Source: CAYPKG01 sp964411275
GTDB taxonomy: Bacteria; Bacillota; Clostridia; Christensenellales; CAG-138
Reading direction: 5' to 3'
NCBI GenBank assembly: GCA_964411275.1
Contig: CAYPKG010000007.1
Location: 7,974-71,973, forward strand
Length of the DNA: 64,000 bases
The notes beneath the pieces are model-generated. The model was not told the DNA's origin, made no database searches, and saw nothing but the letters and a program-made list of their open reading frames with translations. The translations under genes were made by a program, and so were the position numbers. Shown here piece after piece: positions 8,373-15,806 of this stretch (its first letter is position 1; the number at the start of each line of letters is the position of its first letter).

Positions 8373-9229
8373 AAAGAACCTATCATTGCCCAAATTCCCT
8401 GGAGGAATTGCTTGCGCTCAGGAATGAAATCCCAAAGGCCGCAATCCTTGCGGGAGGCACGGATCTTCTTGTATATCTTCATGAGGGAAAAATCGATCCC
8501 CCCGCCATCATCGATATTGGGCGTATCGGGCCATTGCGGCGCATTTTTACCGGCGAACATCAAATTGTGCTGGGCGCTGCCGTGACCTTTTCCCGGGTCG
8601 AGGCATCCTGGGAGCTGCAACAATTCCTTCCGGGCCTTTGCCAGGCCGCAGCCAGCGTCGGCTCGCCGCAAATTCGCAACCGCGGGACGATCGGCGGCAG
8701 TATCGTCAATGCAAATCCATCCAGCGACGTGGTTCCCGCGCTGGTGGTTGCGGACGCAAAGGCGCTTTTGCTTTCCACAAGGGGTTCACGAACTTTAGCT
8801 TTAGATGAGTTCATTCTCGGTTCTGGCAAAACGGCGCTTGCTCCAGATGAAATACTTTATGAAATCCATATTCCCCGCCCCCCTGCCGGGGCGCGCATGC
8901 AGTTTTGTAAGATTGGGCGCAGAAACGCGCTTTCCATTGCGCGTCTGAATGGCGCATGTTACGCTGTCGTTGAGGATGGCGTCGTCCGTGATATTCGCAT
9001 CTTAATTGGCGCAGCGACAAACCGGCCCATGCGCATGAGCATAGCCGAAGGCCTGCTGACTGGCGTAAGTCCGGATAAAGCGCTGCTCGCCGAGGCAGGC
9101 GATGCGATCACAGCTGCTATTCTAAACACCACCGGCCGCCGCAGTTCAAGCGTTTACAAATTGCCTGTGGCGGCGGAGTTTTCCGCCCGGCTGATCCGAA
9201 ACACCCTTGAAAGCGAGGCAATCCGATGA
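8369..9229 (+). CDS. Molybdenum hydroxylase FAD-binding (medium) subunit
   Basis: A 286-residue CoxM/XdhB-type flavoprotein that passes electrons from the iron-sulfur subunit. It starts at GTG in a GTGA overlap with the large subunit, with GGAGGAGG just upstream. FAD-binding motifs are AGGTDLLVY (about 28-36) and RNRGTIGGSIVNANPSSD (about 105-122), followed by the CO-dehydrogenase flavoprotein C-terminal domain. It ends in a 4-base ATGA overlap with the small subunit. Large-medium-small order is an accepted arrangement for this complex and translational coupling suggests equal stoichiometry. Confidence 0.9.
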   Translation: MKRTYHCPNSLEELLALRNEIPKAAILAGGTDLLVYLHEGKIDPPAIIDIGRIGPLRRIFTGEHQIVLGAAVTFSRVEASWELQQFLPGLCQAAASVGSPQIRNRGTIGGSIVNANPSSDVVPALVVADAKALLLSTRGSRTLALDEFILGSGKTALAPDEILYEIHIPRPPAGARMQFCKIGRRNALSIARLNGACYAVVEDGVVRDIRILIGAATNRPMRMSIAEGLLTGVSPDKALLAEAGDAITAAILNTTGRRSSSVYKLPVAAEFSARLIRNTLESEAIR

Positions 9230-9699
9230 TAACATTGCGCTTTATCCTAAACGGCGAAGAGGTTACCCTTTGTGATGTGGATCCAACGATCACCCTCCTG
9301 CAACTGCTGCGCGATACGCTTGGGCTGACCGGAACGAAAAAGGGGTGTGGTGTTGGGGAATGCGGCGCCTGCACGGTGATACTCGATGGGGAAGCGGTCA
9401 ACTCCTGCCTCGTGCTCGCGGGTCAAGTGAATGGCGCCCAGGTGCTCACCGTGGAAGGGCTGGCAAAGAATGGCGGGCTTGACCGGTTACAGCAGGCCTT
9501 TATCGACCATCATGCGGTACAATGCGGCTTTTGTACCTCTGGAATGCTGATGAGCGCGAAAGCGCTGCTTCTGAAAAACCCTCATCCCTCTGAAGAGGAG
9601 ATCAAGACCGCCTTGAGCGGAAATCTCTGCCGCTGCACAGGCTACAACAGCATTGTTTGTGCGGTTCAGCACGCGGCGGTTCCAAAAGAAAAGGAATAG
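9226..9699 (+). CDS. Molybdenum hydroxylase 2Fe-2S (small) subunit
   Basis: A 157-residue CoxS/XdhC-type electron carrier with two [2Fe-2S] clusters. The N-terminal plant-ferredoxin cluster is KKGCGVGECGACTV with a fourth cysteine at AVNSC (about 40-63); the C-terminal four-helix cluster is CGFCTSGML (about 101) and CRCTGYN (about 136). All eight ligands appear present. It is the last gene of the operon. The next 180 bases hold no clear terminator. Confidence 0.93.
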   Translation: MITLRFILNGEEVTLCDVDPTITLLQLLRDTLGLTGTKKGCGVGECGACTVILDGEAVNSCLVLAGQVNGAQVLTVEGLAKNGGLDRLQQAFIDHHAVQCGFCTSGMLMSAKALLLKNPHPSEEEIKTALSGNLCRCTGYNSIVCAVQHAAVPKEKE

Positions 9700-9881
9700 C
9701 CCCGGGAGTTGCTGCCCGCCGCTTATTTCCCAAGCTTGCCCATAATGGCTCCTTTGCTTTGCAGATGGGGTCACTGTGGGTTTTCTAATCGATGCAGGAA
9801 AAGCATCTGTGAGCAATTGAAAGCAAAACGCGCCTCCTATATTATTTAAGCTTAGTTTAAGGAAATCGTCACATACGGTTC

Positions 9882-9910
9882 TTGATCCGACGATTTCAAC
9901 ATGTTACTGT
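9882..9910 (+). promoter_or_regulatory. Possible promoter of the YwaF-like gene
   Basis: TTGATC (9882-9887), 17-base spacer, TACTGT (9905-9910). It overlaps the longest open frame and so supports starting translation at the ATG at 9942 instead of further upstream. Confidence 0.4.
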
Positions 9911-9941
9911 AATAAAAACAAGCACAAAGGATGCGCAAAAT

Positions 9942-10691
9942 ATGAGTAATTTTTCGGACACGGTGGAAACAATCGGCGAGGGGGCAGGCTTTGCGCTCTT
10001 TGGCAGTAGTCATCTGATTTGGCTGGCCATATGCATTGCCACGATCCTTATTTGCTGTTTTCTCTATCGAAAACGCGACGTTGCCTTTCGCGCCCGCATG
10101 CGAAAGACTGTGGCGGTATTGTTGGTGGCTGATGAGCTATTTAAGGTGGCCATGCTCCTCCTCTACGGCAATTATATGGCCAAATACCTGCCGTTGCATC
10201 TATGCAGCATCAATATCTTTTTGATCGTTGTCCATGCGTGGCGGCCGTCGAAGCTGCTGGATAATTTCCTCTATCTCATCTGCATCCCGGCTGCCGTGGC
10301 CGCACTGCTGTTCCCGTCATGGACAAGCCTTCCGGTTTTAAACTTTATGCATCTGCACAGCTTTACCATACACATCCTGCTGGCTTTGTATCCCCTGATG
10401 CTGCTTGCGGGCGGGGACATAAAGCCCGCGCCGCGATACCTGCCGAAATGCCTTTTGCTGCTGGTCGGGATGGCAATTCCTCTGTATGTGGTCAATCTGG
10501 CTTTTGATACGAACTTCATGTTTCTCATGTACCCAGAGGCAGAAAACCCGCTCTGCTGGTTTCGGGATCACTGGGGCAATCATTTGTACGGATATCCCAT
10601 TCTGATCGCGCTGGTAATCGCCCTCATGTACCTGCCGGCGGTATTGCTAAAAAAACGCCGAAGCGCCGTACAAATACAACCGCCTGCTTAA
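9942..10691 (+). CDS. YwaF/TIGR02206 family integral membrane protein
   Basis: A 249-residue polytopic membrane protein with about six to seven hydrophobic helices, including HLIWLAICIATILICCF near the start and YPILIALVIALMYLPAVLL at the end. The pattern LPLHLCSINIF followed by HSFTIHILLALYPL matches the TIGR02206/YwaF family as I recall it, whose function is unknown. ATG at 9942 is preferred; an AAAGGA lies 12 bases upstream. It is monocistronic, between the hydroxylase operon and convergent pgeF. Confidence 0.72.
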   Translation: MSNFSDTVETIGEGAGFALFGSSHLIWLAICIATILICCFLYRKRDVAFRARMRKTVAVLLVADELFKVAMLLLYGNYMAKYLPLHLCSINIFLIVVHAWRPSKLLDNFLYLICIPAAVAALLFPSWTSLPVLNFMHLHSFTIHILLALYPLMLLAGGDIKPAPRYLPKCLLLLVGMAIPLYVVNLAFDTNFMFLMYPEAENPLCWFRDHWGNHLYGYPILIALVIALMYLPAVLLKKRRSAVQIQPPA

Positions 10692-10722
10692 TTGATTTTC
10701 ACCTGCGAAGAAAACCCGGGGC

Positions 10723-11571
10723 CTAGCGCCGCAGCCCCAGATATGCCGCCATCCCGCCTGTGTTTCCCTGATCCCGGCGGTGAGAGTATAGTTTTTCAGG
10801 CTCTTCGTAGGTACATACGCCGCAAAGCGTGATGTGTTCGGGCATTATCCCGGCCTCCAAAAACTGCGCGGCGGCCACCATGGGAAGATCCACATGGGCG
10901 TGTCCGGGCCGTCCCGGGCTTACGCAGGGGATGCCTGGAAACGCCCTTTCAAATTCTTCCCCCAGGGATTGGGACACCTCAAAGCAGCTGCGGCATATGC
11001 AAGGCCCCACCGCCGCCATAATATGTTCCGGTTTTGCGCCATAGTGCTCCACCATAGCCCGAACCACCGAAAGGCCAATCCGGCCAAACGCCCCTTTCCA
11101 GCCCGCATGAGCAAGGCCAATCAAGCGGCGGACAGGGTCAACGAAATACAGCGGCATGCAGTCCGCGTGTCCCGTAATCAGGGTAATGTCCGGGTCATCG
11201 GTAACCAGCCCGTCACAGGGCGGAAGGGATGGCCTGAGATACCCCATGCCGGCATGGCGTTTGTCCACCCGCAGCACCGTAACCCCATGCTCAAAGCTGT
11301 CCATCACCATGCTTTCCCACGGAATGCCTGCCGCAAGCGCAAAGCGCCGGTGGTTTTCCATGACGGTTTCCCGCAGCTCGTCCGGGCGGGTAAAGCTTAA
11401 ATTCAGGCTGGCGTAATCCCCCACGCTGACCCCGCCCGTGCGGGAGCTGAGCCCGTGGCGCACAAGCCCGGTTTGGGAAAACGCCGGAAACGAAAACAGG
11501 CCCACGCCATTGCGCTCTTCATAGGCGCAATCCCGGCAAAGGGCCTGCCAGGCAGTTTCAAATGATGTCAT
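10723..11571 (-). CDS. pgeF: PgeF/YlmD multi-copper-oxidase-like purine nucleosidase family protein
   Basis: A 282-residue protein of the DUF152/laccase-domain family (YfiH, YlmD), whose members have been shown to process purine nucleosides and are linked to peptidoglycan editing. The zinc-site motifs are visible: TGHADCMPLYFVD and GLAHAGWKGAFGRI, with an upstream histidine in the FEHGVTVLRVD segment and VGPCICRSCFEVS. ATG at 11571 overlaps the nrdR stop by 4 bases, so the two are translationally coupled. YlmD commonly sits near sporulation and division genes in Firmicutes, in agreement with ylmC nearby. Confidence 0.85.
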   Translation of the reverse strand: MTSFETAWQALCRDCAYEERNGVGLFSFPAFSQTGLVRHGLSSRTGGVSVGDYASLNLSFTRPDELRETVMENHRRFALAAGIPWESMVMDSFEHGVTVLRVDKRHAGMGYLRPSLPPCDGLVTDDPDITLITGHADCMPLYFVDPVRRLIGLAHAGWKGAFGRIGLSVVRAMVEHYGAKPEHIMAAVGPCICRSCFEVSQSLGEEFERAFPGIPCVSPGRPGHAHVDLPMVAAAQFLEAGIMPEHITLCGVCTYEEPEKLYSHRRDQGNTGGMAAYLGLRR

Positions 11572-12026
11572 TTGCTCTCCTGAAGCAGCAGCTCCAGCTC
11601 CTTCATAAATGTGTTGATGTCCTTAAACTGGCGGTACACCGAGGCAAAGCGCACATACGCCACCTCGTCGAGGATTTTCAGTCGTTTGATCACCATCTCC
11701 CCGATCTTTGTGCTTTCGATCTCCTGCTCCAGGGTGTTAAACACCTCGCGCACGACCTCATCCACCAGGTTTTCCTGCTCTGCCGCGGACACCGGCCGCT
11801 TTTCCGTCGCCCGGCGCACGCCATTTAATATCTTGTTGCTGTCGAACGACTCCCTGCGGCCATCCCGTTTGATGACCATGATGGGAAGTTCCTCGATCTT
11901 CTCATAGGTGGTAAAGCGCTTGCCGCAGCCAATGCACTCCCTGCGGCGGCGAATGGAAGACCCATCCTCTGTAGGGCGGCTGTCGATGACTTTGCTGTCC
12001 GTACTACCACAATATCTGCATTTCAT
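11568..12026 (-). CDS. nrdR: Transcriptional repressor NrdR
   Basis: A 152-residue regulator that represses ribonucleotide reductase genes in response to ATP/dATP. The N-terminal zinc ribbon has its four cysteines at residues 3, 6, 31 and 34 (MKCRYCGS, RECIGCGKRF), followed by the ATP-cone (IKRDGRRESFDSNKILNGVRRA). The length is typical. It overlaps pgeF downstream by 4 bases. No nrd genes lie in the window, so its targets are elsewhere. Confidence 0.96.
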   Translation of the reverse strand: MKCRYCGSTDSKVIDSRPTEDGSSIRRRRECIGCGKRFTTYEKIEELPIMVIKRDGRRESFDSNKILNGVRRATEKRPVSAAEQENLVDEVVREVFNTLEQEIESTKIGEMVIKRLKILDEVAYVRFASVYRQFKDINTFMKELELLLQESK

Positions 12027-12152
12027 TTGTGCAATTCCACCGTTCTATTGATATGACAGGGGCCGCAATTTAGAGAAACTACGGCCTTGCCTGGGCGAGG
12101 AAAGCCAAGTTCATATACTTGACTTCCCCTGCCATATCCCAGTATACCATGG

Positions 12153-12398
12153 CTACGGTTCCAATTCCACCAAAATCACATCATCCCCGATCTTTTTGAT
12201 GTCACAATAGGGAATAACCAGCTCCTCATTGCTGCGCAAAATGCCCATCAGCCTGCTCGGGCCGGGGGCAATGATCGCCGTGATGTTGCCATCGCACTCG
12301 TCAATCTCCAGATCGCAGATATTGCCAAGCCGCGCGCCATCGCACACATTGATTATCTCCTTGCGCCGAAGCTCCGAAAACGTAGTGCAGGCGGACAT
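12153..12398 (-). CDS. YlmC/YmxH family sporulation protein (PRC-barrel fold)
   Basis: An 81-residue protein starting at the ATG at 12398, preceded by AAAGGAGG; the longer frame upstream is not used. It begins SELRRKEIINVCDGARLG and has the alternating strand pattern (DLEIDECDGNITAIIAPG, VIPYCDIKKIGDDVILVEL) of the PRC-barrel YlmC/YmxH group, conserved in endospore formers and expressed during sporulation. Exact role unknown. It follows the LysM-GH18 gene on the same strand by 38 bases. Confidence 0.88.
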   Translation of the reverse strand: MSACTTFSELRRKEIINVCDGARLGNICDLEIDECDGNITAIIAPGPSRLMGILRSNEELVIPYCDIKKIGDDVILVELEP

Positions 12399-12436
12399 AT
12401 GCACCCCTCCTTTCCTTTTCGGTCTTTCATAGGGGA

Positions 12437-13717
12437 TCAAACCAACTTCGTGATGCTGTACAGGCTTGTCAAAGCCAGCCAGTTGGGAAGGAAAAAATTG
12501 TCTATGGTCCAATAGCTCACCCCCGCAAGACCGTATTGATCTACCAGCCGCAGCCGGGCAACGTCGCTTTTCGCATCCTCAAACCAGACAACGTGCTCGC
12601 GCCCCTCATCGTCGAAGTATTGGAAGAACGGAGCCTGTGACGCCTCGTCAAACTGGATATTGGCGCCCCGCTCCCTGGCAATTTCCAGCGCTTCCCGGTT
12701 GGAAATGGGATCCGCCCGGCTTCCCTCCACATACGGCAGCGTCCAGTCGTAACCGTAGTTGGGCATGCCCATGAGTATCTTTTCGGGCGGGATTTCCGTC
12801 ACGGCATATTCAATCACCCGCTCCACAGGCCCAACGGGCGCTACCGCCATAGGTGGGCCATAGAGGTACCCCCATTCATACGTCATGATGATCACCCGGT
12901 CCATAAACTCTCCGTGGGCACGGTAGTCATGGGCGGTGTACAGCCGCCCCTGCTGGCCGGCGGTAAGCTTTGGCGCCACTGCGGAGGACAGGTGATACCC
13001 GAGAGGGCGAAGCCGGTTGGCCGTCTTTTCCAAAAAGGAGTTATACAGCGTGCGCTCCCCTTCAAACACATACTCGAAGTCGATGTCCAGGCCGTAATAC
13101 CCTTTTTCCGACAGCACAGCCTCCACATTGGCCAGCAATGTGTTCTGCGCCTCGGGGCTGGTGAGGATGGAGCTGGCGGTTTCGCTGTTGAACCCGCCCT
13201 CCTCGGCGAGGTTTGTGATTACCATCATTGGCGCAACCCCCTGCGCCTTGGCGGCGGCGATCAAAGGCGCGTCCTCGATGGGCCTAAGGCTCCCGTCCGG
13301 GTTAACAGCATAGCTGAATATGGAAAGGTATGTCAGAAACGGCAGCGTCGCCTCCAGTATTTCCATATTGACTCCCGGATAGCAATAGCCGTTTACCTCG
13401 ATGTACGGCTTTTCCACGTTCTGGGCAGGAATACGGATATCGCTATACTCGTCGATCATAGCCGGATTTTGAATTTCCGGATTGATGCGCAAAAGCGCCG
13501 GGACATCGGTATTGAAGCTACCCGCAATCTGGTACAGGGATTGCCCGGGGGAAACCCGGTATTCCCAATACGCCACCGGCAATAGTAAAGTCTGCCCGGG
13601 AATGAGGTATTCCGGCCGGTCGATATCGTTGTCGTTTAGCACCTGTGCCGGATCCACGCCGTATCGCCGCGCGATTGTGTATACGGTATCCCCCGGCTGT
13701 ATGGTATGCAAAATCAT
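12437..13717 (-). CDS. LysM-GH18 glycoside hydrolase (spore cortex-lytic SleL/YaaH type)
   Basis: Two LysM peptidoglycan-binding repeats (about residues 2-48, HTIQPGDTVYTIARRYGVD; and 52-100, YRVSPGQSLYQIAGSFNTD) precede a GH18 barrel. The catalytic motif is GLDIDFEYV, a good DxDxE with the acid glutamate. Overall 426 residues and domain order match SleL/YaaH, N-acetylglucosaminidases that degrade cortex peptidoglycan during germination. No signal peptide is present, as expected for a spore-coat-delivered enzyme. Start chosen at ATG 13717 after AAAGGGGG; the in-frame extension upstream runs into a repeat element and is not native. Confidence 0.9.
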   Translation of the reverse strand: MILHTIQPGDTVYTIARRYGVDPAQVLNDNDIDRPEYLIPGQTLLLPVAYWEYRVSPGQSLYQIAGSFNTDVPALLRINPEIQNPAMIDEYSDIRIPAQNVEKPYIEVNGYCYPGVNMEILEATLPFLTYLSIFSYAVNPDGSLRPIEDAPLIAAAKAQGVAPMMVITNLAEEGGFNSETASSILTSPEAQNTLLANVEAVLSEKGYYGLDIDFEYVFEGERTLYNSFLEKTANRLRPLGYHLSSAVAPKLTAGQQGRLYTAHDYRAHGEFMDRVIIMTYEWGYLYGPPMAVAPVGPVERVIEYAVTEIPPEKILMGMPNYGYDWTLPYVEGSRADPISNREALEIARERGANIQFDEASQAPFFQYFDDEGREHVVWFEDAKSDVARLRLVDQYGLAGVSYWTIDNFFLPNWLALTSLYSITKLV

Positions 13718-13735
13718 GTCGTATCCCCCTTTTCG

Positions 13736-14031
13736 CCTTACCTTAAGGTAAGGAAAGCTGAACCCGTGTGCCCAAAGTAGCCGTTTATGGGCCGTTTCTT
13801 TGTTCTCGTGCGTCGGTGTAGCCCCGCTACACCTTCCTCCTCGGCCTCGAAATGGCCTCATACTCGACTACTTTGGGTCAGAGAGTTTTCGTTTGTGAAG
13901 TGCTTGCTTGTGCTAGACGCCGTGGTGCAGGCGTGGTGGGGCCACGGCAAGCTGCGGCAACAACGCACAAGCCAGTGCAGCACAAGCGAAAACCACATGG
14001 GTTCGGCTCTCCTTACCTTACCTTAAGCATA
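13736..14031. mobile_element. MITE-like element with terminal inverted repeats (family 1, full copy)
   Basis: A 286-base non-coding block whose ends are inverted repeats. The left end from 13742 and the complement of the right end from 14027 both begin CTTAAGGTAAGG and share GAACCC and TGTG (about 30 bases, with a 5-base TAAGG insertion at the right). The left end lies inside a perfect 18-base palindrome, CCTTACCTTAAGGTAAGG (13736-13753). A partial copy of the left 71 bases sits at 510-580. No transposase is encoded inside. It occupies the space between the LysM-GH18 and amidohydrolase genes; short open frames within it are not convincing genes. Confidence 0.7.
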
Positions 14032-14069
14032 TGCGAAAAAACTGGCAGGATGCGCCGGAAAAAATGCAC

Positions 14070-14098
14070 TTTATTCTCTCACAGTAATACGGTATAGT
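14070..14098 (+). promoter_or_regulatory. Predicted promoter of the amidohydrolase-HAD pair
   Basis: TTTATT (14070-14075), 17-base spacer, TATAGT (14093-14098), 30 bases before the ATG at 14128. It lies immediately outside the repeat element. Confidence 0.5.
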
Positions 14099-14127
14099 AA
14101 GAGCAGTTTAGGATAGGGTGAATATCA

Positions 14128-14982
14128 ATGAAGATTATTGACGCACATATGCATTTCGTGCCGGGTGACCGGTATTTTTCACAAACCGCCCAGGCAGCGG
14201 GGGAAGAAAACACGGTTACCTGGGTTCAAAATAGTTTTGCACAGGCAGGGATCGTTGGGGCGGTGATCATGGGCAACCGCAGCCTGTCGCTGAAGGATCA
14301 TCAGTATCCCCCCGGATTTTTCTATTGCATCGGTATCGACCGCCAGACAGCGCGGGAGATGCGAGGCTCGCTTTCTCTTATCGAGCAGCATCTTCGGCGG
14401 CCGGATTGCGTGGGTGTGAAGCTTTATCCCGGATATAACAAAACATACGTTACCGATCCCATTTATGCGCCGCTGTACGTACTGGCCTCCCGGTATCGAA
14501 AGCCGGTGGCCATCCACACCGGGGAAACGGCAAATCCCAACGCATATCTCAAATACTGCCATCCCCTGACGCTGGACGAACTGGCGGCGGAGCATCCGGA
14601 TGTGGAATTCATCATGTGCCATTTTGGCAATCCGTTTTTGCCGGACGCGGCGGCGGTGGTCAGCAAAAACCCCAACGTATCCGCCGACCTGTCGGGTTTG
14701 CTGGAAGGGAAGGTGGATGTCCCCCGCCTGTTTTGTGAGCAGGGCGCTTATATCGAGCAGCTGCGGGCCTGGACGTCGTATACCGGCTATGAAAAACTCA
14801 TGTTCGGTACCGACTGGCCCCTCTCGGATCACGGGGGGAATATCGAATTCTTCAAGCGCCTGATCCCACAGCGGCATTGGGACGCCTTCTTTTACGAAAA
14901 CGCCAGGCGGATATATGGTTTACCCGTTAACGCCGCAGCATCAAAAACTCAAACAGATTTCGCGAAAAGGAGCAATGTATGA
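14128..14982 (+). CDS. Amidohydrolase-2 family metal-dependent hydrolase
   Basis: A 284-residue TIM-barrel hydrolase or decarboxylase. Metal-site motifs are complete: IDAHMHF (HxH at 7 and 9), the lysine region GVKLYPGY, IHTGET, CHFGNPF and FGTDWPLSDHGG with the catalytic aspartate. Unlike the fragment at 5365, this relative is full-length. It overlaps the HAD gene by 4 bases and shares its promoter. The substrate cannot be deduced. Confidence 0.82.
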   Translation: MKIIDAHMHFVPGDRYFSQTAQAAGEENTVTWVQNSFAQAGIVGAVIMGNRSLSLKDHQYPPGFFYCIGIDRQTAREMRGSLSLIEQHLRRPDCVGVKLYPGYNKTYVTDPIYAPLYVLASRYRKPVAIHTGETANPNAYLKYCHPLTLDELAAEHPDVEFIMCHFGNPFLPDAAAVVSKNPNVSADLSGLLEGKVDVPRLFCEQGAYIEQLRAWTSYTGYEKLMFGTDWPLSDHGGNIEFFKRLIPQRHWDAFFYENARRIYGLPVNAAASKTQTDFAKRSNV

Positions 14983-15710
14983 AACTGACGACCATATTGT
15001 TTGATTTGGATGGCACATTGCTGCCCCTTGACCAGGATGTCTTTATTCAAACCTATTTTGATCTGTTATCAAGGGAATGCGGCCGCATGGGGCTAAATGG
15101 CAAGACGGCCATTCAGGGCGTGTGGGCAGGAACCGAGGCCATGATTAAAAACGACGGCCGGGCGCTGAACCGGGAACGGTTCTGGGACGCGTTCGCCGCG
15201 CTGATGGGAGAAGACGTCCGGGAACTGGAGCCTCATTTCGACCGGTTTTACGATACGGTCTTTCACGAGGTCAAGGCGGTGACTGGGCCTACGCCTATGG
15301 CCGCAGAATGTGTGCGGATATTAAAGGAAAAGGGATATCGGCTCGTTCTGTCCACAAACCCGCTGTTTCCGCTGGTGGGGGTACACGCCCGCCTGTCTTG
15401 GGCGGGGATCGATCCGGCTCAGTTTCTTCACATCACCCACTACAAAAATTCTCACTATTGCAAGCCCAATCCGGCCTATTTTCAGGAGATACTCGACACG
15501 ATCGGCGCCGATCCCCGGGAAAGCATCGTCGTCGGCAACGATGCCCGGGAGGATATGTCCGCGGCACAGCTGGGGTGCGCCACGTTTTTAGTCACCGATT
15601 GTCTGGAGCATGAGGGCGCCGAGCCACCCCCCCGGCCCTTTGGCGGGCTGGAGCTTACCGGCAGTCTCGCCGATTTCAAGGCGTGGATCGGCACTCTTAG
15701 AGCCATATGA
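14979..15710 (+). CDS. HAD superfamily hydrolase (phosphatase)
   Basis: A 243-residue HAD phosphatase with motif I FDLDGTLL (nucleophile Asp about 9), motif II LSTNP, motif III lysine in CKPNPAYFQ and motif IV VVGNDAREDMSAA. A helical cap follows motif I, as in subfamily IA. Translationally coupled to the amidohydrolase by an ATGA overlap, suggesting successive steps or a shared metabolite; the substrate is unknown. Confidence 0.88.
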   Translation: MKLTTILFDLDGTLLPLDQDVFIQTYFDLLSRECGRMGLNGKTAIQGVWAGTEAMIKNDGRALNRERFWDAFAALMGEDVRELEPHFDRFYDTVFHEVKAVTGPTPMAAECVRILKEKGYRLVLSTNPLFPLVGVHARLSWAGIDPAQFLHITHYKNSHYCKPNPAYFQEILDTIGADPRESIVVGNDAREDMSAAQLGCATFLVTDCLEHEGAEPPPRPFGGLELTGSLADFKAWIGTLRAI

Positions 15711-15760
15711 TAAATCCCATCTGACTTCTTTTTAGTTTGTCTCAGCTTTTTTATATAGAA

Positions 15761-15795
15761 AGGGCTGCTGGAAACACCATCTAGCCAGCAGCCCT
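15761..15795. terminator. Bidirectional terminator hairpin between convergent genes
   Basis: Perfect 11-base arms AGGGCTGCTGG (15761-15771) and CCAGCAGCCCT (15785-15795) with a 13-base loop, between the HAD gene and the convergent MBL gene. The flanking T-tracts are short. Confidence 0.6.
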
Positions 15796-15806
15796 GTAAC
15801 TGATCC

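Noticed and set aside
13787..14097. Two short plus-strand frames in the repeat element
   Set aside because: They lie wholly or mostly inside the terminal-inverted-repeat element and have no ribosome site or family features.
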